Positions 6,630 to 11,815 of a stretch of 11,815 nucleotides of DNA are shown here, in pieces. The translations under genes and the position numbers were made by a program. The stretch comes from an uncultured bacterium (GTDB taxonomy: Bacteria; Patescibacteriota; Minisyncoccia; Phycocordibacterales; PALSA-1337), in assembly GCA_903870235.1 (NCBI GenBank), contig CAIQCA010000083.1:1-11815 (forward strand), given 5' to 3'. The notes under the pieces were generated by a model that was not told the DNA's origin, made no database searches, and saw only the letters and a program-made list of their open reading frames with translations. The first letter of the stretch is position 1. Each line of letters opens with the position of its first letter.

Positions 6630-7304
6630 CTAAAGATTCTTGAAGTGTGATATAGCGTCTATAGGATTTTCACTGTCGAAAATAGCTGAGCCAGCAATAA
6701 GTCGATCTGCACCTGCAGCGATAAGAGATGGAGCAGTCTCAAGTGAGACACCACCATCGATCGATATCGGCATGTCTGGATACTTTTTCTTGGTAGATTT
6801 AATTTTCTGGATCACTTTTTCATCAAAATGTTGACCTTGGTAGCCGATCTTGTCGATTCCCATTAATTGAAAGAAATTTACAGATTCTGCGGGAACTCCG
6901 GTTGGTATAACAACTTCGGAATCAATATTGAAAGCCAAACCAACTTCTACTTTACCAGCGATTTTTTCGATGGCGCCCACGACATCTCCTTTTGCCTCAG
7001 CATGCAGAACGATTCTCGAAGCGCCAATCATTAGCCAATTTTCTACAATATTTTCTGGGTTATTGACCATAAGATCAAACTCATAGTCTGTTTGCTTCCA
7101 GTCTGGCATACCCTCTTCTTCGCGAAGAATCTTTTCATAAGAATCATCATGCTTCTTGTACGGCCAAGTATACGATGGTACGAAATGACCATCGCAAATA
7201 TCTATCTGGATAGTTTTAACCATTCCCTTTATGAGCTCAACCTTATCGAGAATTTCTGCAAAATCTCTTGGAAGTATGGCGGGGATTATTTCGGTTCTTT
7301 TCAT
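6630..7304 (-). CDS. Ribulose-phosphate 3-epimerase-like TIM-barrel protein, divergent active site
   Basis: A 224-residue protein that aligns by eye along the whole length of ribulose-5-phosphate 3-epimerase (ribulose-5-P to xylulose-5-P): 'IPAILPRDF' (7-15), 'IQIDICDGHFVPS' (32-44), 'FDLMVNNPEN' (76-85), 'GYQGQHF' (154-160), 'ISIDGGV' (180-186) and 'AGSAIF' (204-209). Several catalytic positions differ from classical Rpe. Of the four metal ligands (His, Asp, His, Asp) the two His are Gln33 and Asp77, while Asp35 and Asp183 remain. The substrate-contacting Ser of 'PSILS' is Ala9, and the PGFGGQ phosphate loop is altered. An insertion occupies about 47-72. Gene context (4 nt after rpiB, before transketolase) argues for the epimerase role, but another sugar-phosphate activity is possible. 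No Shine-Dalgarno is visible. Confidence 0.8.
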   Translation of the reverse strand: MKRTEIIPAILPRDFAEILDKVELIKGMVKTIQIDICDGHFVPSYTWPYKKHDDSYEKILREEEGMPDWKQTDYEFDLMVNNPENIVENWLMIGASRIVLHAEAKGDVVGAIEKIAGKVEVGLAFNIDSEVVIPTGVPAESVNFFQLMGIDKIGYQGQHFDEKVIQKIKSTKKKYPDMPISIDGGVSLETAPSLIAAGADRLIAGSAIFDSENPIDAISHFKNL

Positions 7305-7308
7305 GAAG

Positions 7309-7800
7309 TTATTCGATGTTGTCGATCTCTGCTATCCTTCTCTCGTGACGAGGGTCATTGCTAAATGGTGTTGTAAGCCAAAGCTCAATAACATGGCAAG
7401 CAATCTTGTCATCAACAAAACGAGCGCCAAGCGAGAGGACGTTGGCATCATTGTCTTTACGGGTGAATTCAAGGACTTCTTCATTGCCACCATACCAAAC
7501 TACAGCTCTTACTCCAGGAAAACGGTTAGCTACCACCGCTTCGCCTTGTCCTGAGCCACCGAAGATAATAGCCTTCGTAGAGCCACTAAGGTCTTCTGCA
7601 ACCTTCATGGCCGCGGCTGTCATATAAACAGGATAATCATCACCGTCTATAAGCTCATGCGCGCCGACATCAAGGATATTGTAACCCTCTGTTACCAAAA
7701 ACGATTTAACCGCTTCTTTTAGAGCGAAACCGGCATGATCTGCCGCAAGGATAACTTGAAGATCTCCTTTTATTTTAGTTGCCTCTTTTTTGTTTTTCAT
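7309..7800 (-). CDS. rpiB: Ribose-5-phosphate isomerase B (RpiB/LacA/LacB family)
   Basis: Interconverts ribose-5-P and ribulose-5-P. The 163-residue product shows ADHAGF (20-25), the phosphate-binding loop GGSGQGE (81-87), 'ANRFPGVRAVV' (91-101), 'NDANVLSLGAR' (117-127) and the C-terminal 'RHERRIAEI' (151-159). The loop has Glu87 in the GGSGxGE form known from the mycobacterial type, rather than the catalytic-Cys CGTGIG form of E. coli RpiB, so a Glu is the likely base. The length is typical, with a short basic N-terminal tail of about 12 residues. It lies 6 nt after the small membrane-protein gene and 4 nt before the rpe-like gene, with no Shine-Dalgarno, so translation is probably coupled within one transcript. 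Confidence 0.93.
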   Translation of the reverse strand: MKNKKEATKIKGDLQVILAADHAGFALKEAVKSFLVTEGYNILDVGAHELIDGDDYPVYMTAAAMKVAEDLSGSTKAIIFGGSGQGEAVVANRFPGVRAVVWYGGNEEVLEFTRKDNDANVLSLGARFVDDKIACHVIELWLTTPFSNDPRHERRIAEIDNIE

Positions 7801-7806
7801 AATGGT

Positions 7807-7965
7807 TTATTGACCACCTATCAGAGGAAATGGCTGTCCCTGAGATTCAGGTGGTGTGGCGTTTTGTGGCTTATTAATTATAAATATGATCACTGCAACT
7901 ATACAAATAACGACAACAGCTAAAATAACATATAGCTTAATGTTACGATTTTTTTGTGGTTCCAT
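7807..7965 (-). CDS. Small single-pass membrane protein, 52 residues, unknown function
   Basis: A complete short gene: ATG at 7965, TAA at 7809-7807. The product has a polar, basic N-terminus (residues 1-10, with Lys5, Arg7, Lys10), one strongly hydrophobic helix (about 11-30, 'LYVILAVVVICIVAVIIFII') and a Pro/Gln-rich tail of 22 residues. The positive-inside rule predicts N-terminus in the cytoplasm and the tail outside. It is not a signal peptide in an obvious way, since no clear cleavage site follows the helix. I do not recognise a family. It fits tightly between the MazG-like gene and rpiB (6 nt), and a promoter-like sequence precedes it, so it would be the first gene of an rpiB-rpe-tkt transcript. 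A short hydrophobic frame could arise by chance in AT-rich DNA, but the spacing and the typical membrane layout support a real gene. Confidence 0.6.
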   Translation of the reverse strand: MEPQKNRNIKLYVILAVVVICIVAVIIFIINKPQNATPPESQGQPFPLIGGQ

Positions 7966-7984
7966 AATTTATAATAATAGCATA

Positions 7985-8013
7985 ATTATAACTGTTTATA
8001 ATGACTATCTCAC
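7985..8013 (-). promoter_or_regulatory. Putative promoter for the small membrane protein-rpiB-rpe-tkt segment
   Basis: Minus strand: GTGAGA (8013-8008, 4 of 6 to TTGACA), a 17-nt spacer, then a perfect TATAAT (7990-7985). The start site would be near 7978, with a leader of about 13 nt to the ATG at 7965. It overlaps the stop codon of the MazG-like gene, so it would be an internal promoter of the cluster. Confidence 0.45.
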
Positions 8014-8312
8014 TTTTCACCTTTCAAAATAAACCTTTTCTCAAAGCCTCCACGTTCCCCCCGCTTCTGTATGCGCAGGATTTCAACATCAGCATATTCT
8101 GGTAATGATTTGAATGCTTCGACGACTTCCATAACATCTGCCAATTCATCGGCACTTAAGGCTTCTTGGAACTCAGTCACCTCCTCCTCAAGTTTCTTAA
8201 CAAGCTCAACTTTATATTCCACGTCTGACGCTATTCTTTTTTCATAGGATACACCCTTCTTATCTAGGATTTCTGGAATTTTATCTCTGACTAGTTTGTT
8301 GTAGGTAGCCAT
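8010..8312 (-). CDS. MazG-like all-alpha NTP pyrophosphohydrolase, predicted house-cleaning enzyme
   Basis: A 100-residue protein opening with 'YNKLVRDKIPEIL' (4-16), the hallmark of the small phosphoribosyl-ATP-pyrophosphohydrolase-like/MazG-like family thought to hydrolyse non-canonical NTPs. Metal-binding acids are visible: an EExxE pattern at 43-47 and ExxD at 56-59 (ELAD), followed by the C-terminal 'RGGFEKRFIL' (87-96) common in this family. The length is normal for a stand-alone domain. It starts 21 nt after the GAPDH stop with no Shine-Dalgarno, so it is likely co-transcribed with GAPDH. The substrate cannot be told from sequence. Confidence 0.85.
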   Translation of the reverse strand: MATYNKLVRDKIPEILDKKGVSYEKRIASDVEYKVELVKKLEEEVTEFQEALSADELADVMEVVEAFKSLPEYADVEILRIQKRGERGGFEKRFILKGEK

Positions 8313-8333
8313 TTATTTTCTTAAACTTAAAAT

Positions 8334-9365
8334 CTAAACCAACATTCCCGCCTTCACCACGTGATCAACCAAAGTATATGTATACCCCATCTCGTTATCA
8401 TACCAAGCTAATACTTTTACCAAATTGCCTCCTACCACGCGTGTAAACGCTAGATCGGCTATAGAAGCGTGGCGATTACCGATAATGTCATGAGAAACTA
8501 GTGGCTCTTCGGTTGTGGTGAAAATACCATTCCAACGCGGCTCTTTGGCGGCTTTTTTGAGAAGGTTGTTTACTTCTTCAACTGTAGTAGCGCGCTTGGC
8601 GATAAAGGTAACATCAACGATGGAACCAGTGACTACTGGAACACGAATAGAGATTCCGTCGAACAGACCAGCAAGCTTAGGCATAACCTGGGTAACAGCA
8701 ATGGCGGCACCAGTTGAAGAAGGGACTATATTTTGTGCGGCGGCGCGACCTTCGCGGAGATCTTTCTTGCTTGGACCATCAACGAGAGATTGGCTGGCGG
8801 TGTAACCGTGAACTGTGTTAAGTAAAGCTTTTTCTATACCAATAGATTCATCCAAAATCGCAATGAGTGGACTACCAGCGTTAGTTGTACAAGAAGCATT
8901 GGAAGAAATCACACAACCTTCGAGCTTTTCTTCATTCATAGACATGAGAACTGTGGCACCTTGAACTTTTGAATCTGAAGCGTCTTTGACTGGAGCTGAA
9001 ACAACTACACGCTTAGCACCAGCGACGATGTGAGCCTGAGCCTTTTCTGATGAAGTAAAGAGGCCAGTTGATTCGACTACAACATCTATGTCGAGAGCCT
9101 TCCAAGGAAGTTGTGTAGGGTCTTTCTGACTAATATACAAAACCTCATGACCATCTATAACTAGTGAATTGGTCTTTTCATTGATTGAAACATCGAATTG
9201 ACTAACCCCGTAAGCTGTATCGTACTTGAGAAGATATGCAAAATTCTTAATATCACCTAGGTCGTTAACGGCCACAAGCTCTATCTCTTGACGGTCTCTG
9301 GCTACCTTAGCGAAAGCACGGCCAATACGTCCGAAACCATTGATTGCTACACGAATTTTCTTCAT
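8334..9365 (-). CDS. gap: Glyceraldehyde-3-phosphate dehydrogenase, type I, phosphorylating
   Basis: Oxidises glyceraldehyde-3-P to 1,3-bisphosphoglycerate in the cytoplasm. The 343 residues show the Rossmann motif 'INGFGRIGR' (8-16), Asp35 at the end of strand 2 (NAD preference over NADP), the active site 'SNASCTTN' (155-162) with catalytic Cys159, His186 in 'HGYTASQ', 'PSSTGAA', and 'WYDNEMGY' near the C-terminus. The segment after the catalytic His is HGYTASQSLVDGPSKK rather than the common HSYTNDQ form, a subfamily difference. It is the first gene of the carbon cluster, preceded by an extended -10 promoter and a leader of about 72 nt that contains a 14-codon mini-frame. The ATG at 9365 gives the canonical N-terminus; no Shine-Dalgarno precedes it. 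Confidence 0.96.
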   Translation of the reverse strand: MKKIRVAINGFGRIGRAFAKVARDRQEIELVAVNDLGDIKNFAYLLKYDTAYGVSQFDVSINEKTNSLVIDGHEVLYISQKDPTQLPWKALDIDVVVESTGLFTSSEKAQAHIVAGAKRVVVSAPVKDASDSKVQGATVLMSMNEEKLEGCVISSNASCTTNAGSPLIAILDESIGIEKALLNTVHGYTASQSLVDGPSKKDLREGRAAAQNIVPSSTGAAIAVTQVMPKLAGLFDGISIRVPVVTGSIVDVTFIAKRATTVEEVNNLLKKAAKEPRWNGIFTTTEEPLVSHDIIGNRHASIADLAFTRVVGGNLVKVLAWYDNEMGYTYTLVDHVVKAGMLV

Positions 9366-9392
9366 GGGGTTATATGAATATTGATTAAATTT

Positions 9393-9437
9393 TTAATAAT
9401 TGGAAACAAATCCACACTGCTGTCTATACTGTTTCAT
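9393..9437 (-). CDS. Possible 14-residue leader peptide in the GAPDH 5'-UTR
   Basis: A short frame, ATG at 9437 to TAA at 9395-9393, encodes MKQYRQQCGFVSNY. The predicted GAPDH transcription start falls at or next to the A of this ATG, so it could be translated as a leaderless mini-ORF ending 27 nt before the GAPDH ATG. Too short to judge from composition; it may be chance. Confidence 0.2.
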   Translation of the reverse strand: MKQYRQQCGFVSNY

Positions 9438-9443
9438 GCCTAA

Positions 9444-9452
9444 ATTATAGCA
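9444..9452 (-). promoter_or_regulatory. Extended -10 promoter of the GAPDH operon
   Basis: The minus strand reads TGC-TATAAT (9452-9444), a perfect extended -10 element with no good -35. The start site should be about 9437, giving a leader of about 72 nt before the GAPDH ATG. It lies in a divergent intergenic region shared with the plus-strand gene at 9527. Confidence 0.6.
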
Positions 9453-9512
9453 TGAGATATCCACAGAAATGACTATGAATGTGTGGGTAAAGATATATAC
9501 TAGAAACAGAAA

Positions 9513-9517
9513 AGGAG
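9513..9517 (+). promoter_or_regulatory. Canonical Shine-Dalgarno of the 9527 gene
   Basis: AAAGGAGA, with core AGGAG at 9513-9517, lies 9 nt before the ATG at 9527. It fixes that start and is the only strong ribosome binding site in the window; the other genes begin without one. Confidence 0.75.
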
Positions 9518-9526
9518 ACGCGAATA

Positions 9527-10087
9527 ATGACAGAAACAACGAACGATCCTGGTAATTGGGGTATTGACGGAGAAGCTTTGGTCCACCAAACATTGGTGGC
9601 GATACAACTGGAAGAACCTGTCGAATTAGCCGCCTGCAGAAAAGGCATTGATCGGTTCATTCACGCCCATCCAAACGACCGGCTCGACAAGATTAAGGCA
9701 GATTTTCTGGTCTTCCTGAAGGATTCGACCAGAATCTTGATCCAAGTTAAAACATCTGAAAAAAAGGAGAAGAAATTTGTTCGTCAGATGCGTAAATGGA
9801 AGGATATCTTCTTGTCGCTCCTGGTCAAACCAAGTGATACGATCGAATCTCTGCGGGCTCGGATTGTCACAGCAATTCTCGAGATGTTCGAGAGGATGAA
9901 GCGGTTGGCATACTTGCAAGTAGAACGTGAGAAGCAAGTAGACGTCTATCTGGAAAGACTGAAGCGTGTTGCGCCAGCAGAACTGCGACGCCAAAAACGC
10001 GAACATCGCGAACGGATGATGGAAGAGCGCGGCCAACGTCGCAATCGGTGGTGCTATCGTCCACAGCCGTGTTTCGCTTGTCATTGA
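9527..10087 (+). CDS. Orphan protein with possible PD-(D/E)XK nuclease-fold core
   Basis: 186 residues, not a family I can name. The N-terminal half resembles a restriction-endonuclease-like core: a helix with Gly15-Glu16 ('WGIDGEALVHQTL'), Asp59 in 'KADFLVFL', then Gln73-x-Lys75 in 'ILIQVKTS', matching the D...(E/Q)xK catalytic layout with Gln as in the Mrr-like subgroup. The C-terminal part (about 105-175) is a highly charged helix, rich in Arg, Lys and Glu, possibly a coiled coil or nucleic-acid-binding arm, ending in 'CFACH'. It is monocistronic: a strong Shine-Dalgarno in front and its own terminator behind, transcribed against both neighbours. Its codons look more GC-rich than the surrounding genes by eye, which could mean recent acquisition. 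The reading frame itself is well supported; the nuclease reading is tentative. Confidence 0.7.
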   Translation: MTETTNDPGNWGIDGEALVHQTLVAIQLEEPVELAACRKGIDRFIHAHPNDRLDKIKADFLVFLKDSTRILIQVKTSEKKEKKFVRQMRKWKDIFLSLLVKPSDTIESLRARIVTAILEMFERMKRLAYLQVEREKQVDVYLERLKRVAPAELRRQKREHRERMMEERGQRRNRWCYRPQPCFACH

Positions 10088-10123
10088 AGTTGTCCTCGAA
10101 TTGAGTTCAACTAATAAATAATG

Positions 10124-10160
10124 AATCGGGGTTGCCATTTGGTTTGGCCCCCGATTTTTT
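10124..10160 (+). terminator. Intrinsic terminator after the orphan gene
   Basis: AATCGGGG (10124-10131) pairs with CCCCGATT (10149-10156), an 8-bp stem with a 17-nt loop, followed by a run of T to 10160. It lies 36 nt after the stop of the 9527 gene and a few bases from the end of the convergent pyrD, so it may also slow minus-strand transcription, although the T run there is poor. Confidence 0.8.
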
Positions 10161-10164
10161 GTTT

Positions 10165-11226
10165 CTACAACCCTTCACAGATTTCCGACACTAACTCTGG
10201 TCCTTCGAAAATCATCCCTGTAATCAACTGAACCAGATCGGCGCCAGCTTCGAGCTTCTCACATGCATCGGTGACTGACATAATTCCTCCAACTCCCATG
10301 ATAGTAAAACGTTTTCCATAAGTTTTACGCGTGAGCGCGATCAAATCAGTAGAAAGTTGCCTGCACGGCACACCGGACAAACCGCCAGCATACTCATCTG
10401 GGGCTTCAGCGCGAACTCCGAGAGAGCTATAGTCTTTGTTCAAATTACCGATCACAACACCTTGCAACTTATAGAAATCAATTATTTTCAACAGATCCCT
10501 GAACTGTGTCCATGGTAAGTTTATCGGCATTTTTACATAAACAGGTTTCTTACAAGGAATCGTAGCCAGCCTCATCAAGAGACGTGTTAACAAATCCGAT
10601 GTAGTGAAGGCTTCACCACCAAAGGCATTCGGGCAGGAAATGTTAATCGTGTAATAGTCGCCTATTCCCTCTTCATTTAAACGTTTGAAAGAATAAAGAT
10701 AATCATTGATACCAGCCTGAACATCAACTGAAGACTCATCATTTGTGCGAGCTATGGAAATACCTAAAACAAATGGTGCTTCGCCTGCGCCAGATTTGCC
10801 GCCGTGTGCTAAGGTTTTCTTGAGTCGCTCGATGAGCACGTCCACACCATCATTCTTAAGACCTTTGTTAACAATAATACTTCCAGAATTTGGCAAACGC
10901 GTCATGCGTGGTTTGGGATTGCCAGCACAAGGATGTGCAGTTACAGAACCAATCTCTTCACCACCAAAGCCTATCTCTGGCAAAATTTCGGTCAGGCGAC
11001 CATTATAATCAAAACCCGCAGACAAAAGGACTGGCGTGCGATACTTTATACCATCCACAACTTTGGAAATATCTTTACCCTTGTATCCATAGAAAAATCT
11101 AGTTATGGAGCGTGTAACTCCAAACTTTCCCAAAAATTCACCGAAAGAGACAAAAAGATCGTGGATGACCTCCGGATCGATCAAAAACAAGATCGGCTTT
11201 AGTATATTTTTATATAGAAAAGACAT
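10165..11226 (-). CDS. pyrD: Dihydroorotate dehydrogenase, class 2-like, with Cys at the catalytic base position
   Basis: Oxidises dihydroorotate to orotate in pyrimidine synthesis. The 353-residue length and an N-terminal amphipathic/hydrophobic segment (about 1-35) before the barrel fit class 2, the membrane-associated quinone-linked type. Seen: 'AGFDYNG' (70-76), 'EIGSVTAHP' (91-99), 'NPKPRMTRL' (103-111), 'NKGLKNDGVD' (120-129), 'INISCPN' (194-200), 'GGLSGVPCRQLS' (281-292), 'GVGGI' (311-315) and 'AGADLVQL'. Two active-site positions differ from classical class 2 enzymes: the base in 'NISSPN' (Ser175 in E. coli) is Cys198, as in class 1 enzymes, and the FMN-side Lys of 'GxDK' is Tyr74. 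The electron acceptor is therefore uncertain. It stands alone on its strand; no other pyr gene is visible. It is divergent from the glycosyltransferase, and the 83-nt gap holds no promoter I would call. Confidence 0.88.
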   Translation of the reverse strand: MSFLYKNILKPILFLIDPEVIHDLFVSFGEFLGKFGVTRSITRFFYGYKGKDISKVVDGIKYRTPVLLSAGFDYNGRLTEILPEIGFGGEEIGSVTAHPCAGNPKPRMTRLPNSGSIIVNKGLKNDGVDVLIERLKKTLAHGGKSGAGEAPFVLGISIARTNDESSVDVQAGINDYLYSFKRLNEEGIGDYYTINISCPNAFGGEAFTTSDLLTRLLMRLATIPCKKPVYVKMPINLPWTQFRDLLKIIDFYKLQGVVIGNLNKDYSSLGVRAEAPDEYAGGLSGVPCRQLSTDLIALTRKTYGKRFTIMGVGGIMSVTDACEKLEAGADLVQLITGMIFEGPELVSEICEGL

Positions 11227-11309
11227 AATTATTGAACTAAATCACTCGACTTTCAGACCGCTTATCGCCCAAAACTGCGCTTCCACTATATCATAATAAG
11301 GGTTAAAAT

Positions 11310-11815
11310 ATGAGCATGATATCCATAGTCATCCCCACATATAACGAGGAGAAGGCTATTGGTGCAACCTTGGAGCGCTTAACCAGTGAATTGGCCAAGG
11401 CACCGGATATGCCCTATGAAATAATCATTACCGATGATAAAAGTACCGATAATACGGTCCTTGTAGCAAGGAAATATGAGACGCCAGAAAACCACGTCAT
11501 AGTGCTAGCACATGATACGAAACATATCTCCATAGCTCAAAACAGAAACGCTGGCGCCAAAGTGGCACACGGAGACTATTTCGTTTTTATGGATTCTGAT
11601 TGTGTTATAGAGAATATGAATGAATCACTTAAACACGCTACCAGTCTTTTCGAGAAGAGTACCGATGCTGTCGCCTCTAACAAAATTAGCTCCCGTCATC
11701 AATTAGTTGCAATCACCGGAGCAATAAAAGTATTACCAGGTTATGAGACTTGGGCAGATAAGGTTGTCTATCTTATTTTTAATCTGGTGCACCTTATAAA
11801 AACCAATTATCTTCA
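11310..11815 (+). CDS. Family 2 glycosyltransferase (N-terminal part, cut by window edge)
   Basis: 168 codons are visible from the ATG at 11310 and the frame is open at the right edge. It opens 'MSMISIVIPTYNEEKAIGATL' in pieces typical of GT-A family 2 enzymes: 'IVIPTYNEE' (6-14), an acidic nucleotide-binding 'TDDKSTDNT' (41-49), 'AQNRNAGAKVAHGDY' (76-90), and the metal-binding DSD at 95-97 in 'FVFMDSDCVI'. Residues about 152-163 are hydrophobic and may start a membrane-proximal or membrane segment. Such enzymes transfer a sugar from a nucleotide- or lipid-linked donor for cell-surface polymers or glycolipids; donor and acceptor are not predictable here. A weak AAGGG lies 9 nt before the ATG. 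It is divergent from pyrD. Confidence 0.9.
   Translation, partial: MSMISIVIPTYNEEKAIGATLERLTSELAKAPDMPYEIIITDDKSTDNTVLVARKYETPENHVIVLAHDTKHISIAQNRNAGAKVAHGDYFVFMDSDCVIENMNESLKHATSLFEKSTDAVASNKISSRHQLVAITGAIKVLPGYETWADKVVYLIFNLVHLIKTNYL

Noticed and set aside
9393..9660. Minus-strand frames overlapping the start of the 9527 gene
   Set aside because: They lie antisense to a gene with a strong Shine-Dalgarno and terminator, and show no recognisable protein features; only the final 14 codons are kept as a possible leader.
1..11815. CRISPR arrays, insertion sequences, tRNA or rRNA genes
   Set aside because: No regularly spaced repeats, transposase-like frames, terminal inverted repeats or tRNA/rRNA signatures were seen on either strand.

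Overview
The window looks like part of a Candidate Phyla Radiation (Patescibacteria, probably Parcubacteria-type) chromosome. This is an inference from gene content and style: transketolase encoded as two adjacent half-genes, short intergenic gaps, AT-leaning DNA, mostly Shine-Dalgarno-less starts, a receiver-only response regulator and divergent small metabolic enzymes. UGA is used as a stop (for example at 8010-8012 and 10085-10087), so the standard bacterial code applies and UGA-recoded lineages are disfavoured.

Left part (1-4045, minus strand): a nucleotide-excision-repair block transcribed right to left: uvrB, then a tandem-receiver protein, then uvrA, which runs off the left edge. uvrA has its own promoter that places the start codon almost at the transcription start. 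uvrA carries a histidine-rich repeated N-terminal tail.

Middle (4098-4692): no convincing protein gene. A near-consensus promoter on the plus strand, divergent from uvrB, is followed by about 435 nt rich in helices (long-range stems, a GCAA tetraloop, a possible pseudoknot or switch) and by a strong intrinsic terminator. This is best read as a structured non-coding RNA of unknown family, and it is the most interesting object here. A second compact multi-stem element follows the terminator.

Right-centre (4693-9452, minus strand): a carbon-metabolism cluster read right to left: GAPDH, a MazG-like NTP pyrophosphohydrolase, a 52-residue single-pass membrane protein, RpiB, a divergent Rpe-like protein, and the N- and C-terminal halves of transketolase. 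Together these give the ribose-5-P/ribulose-5-P/xylulose-5-P interconversions and link them to glyceraldehyde-3-P in lower glycolysis. Promoter-like sequences occur before GAPDH, before the small membrane protein and before the transketolase N-half.

Right part (9527-11815): a plus-strand orphan gene with a textbook Shine-Dalgarno and its own terminator, probably a PD-(D/E)XK-fold protein; a minus-strand class 2-like dihydroorotate dehydrogenase with a class 1-type catalytic cysteine; and, divergent from it, the start of a family 2 glycosyltransferase cut by the right edge.
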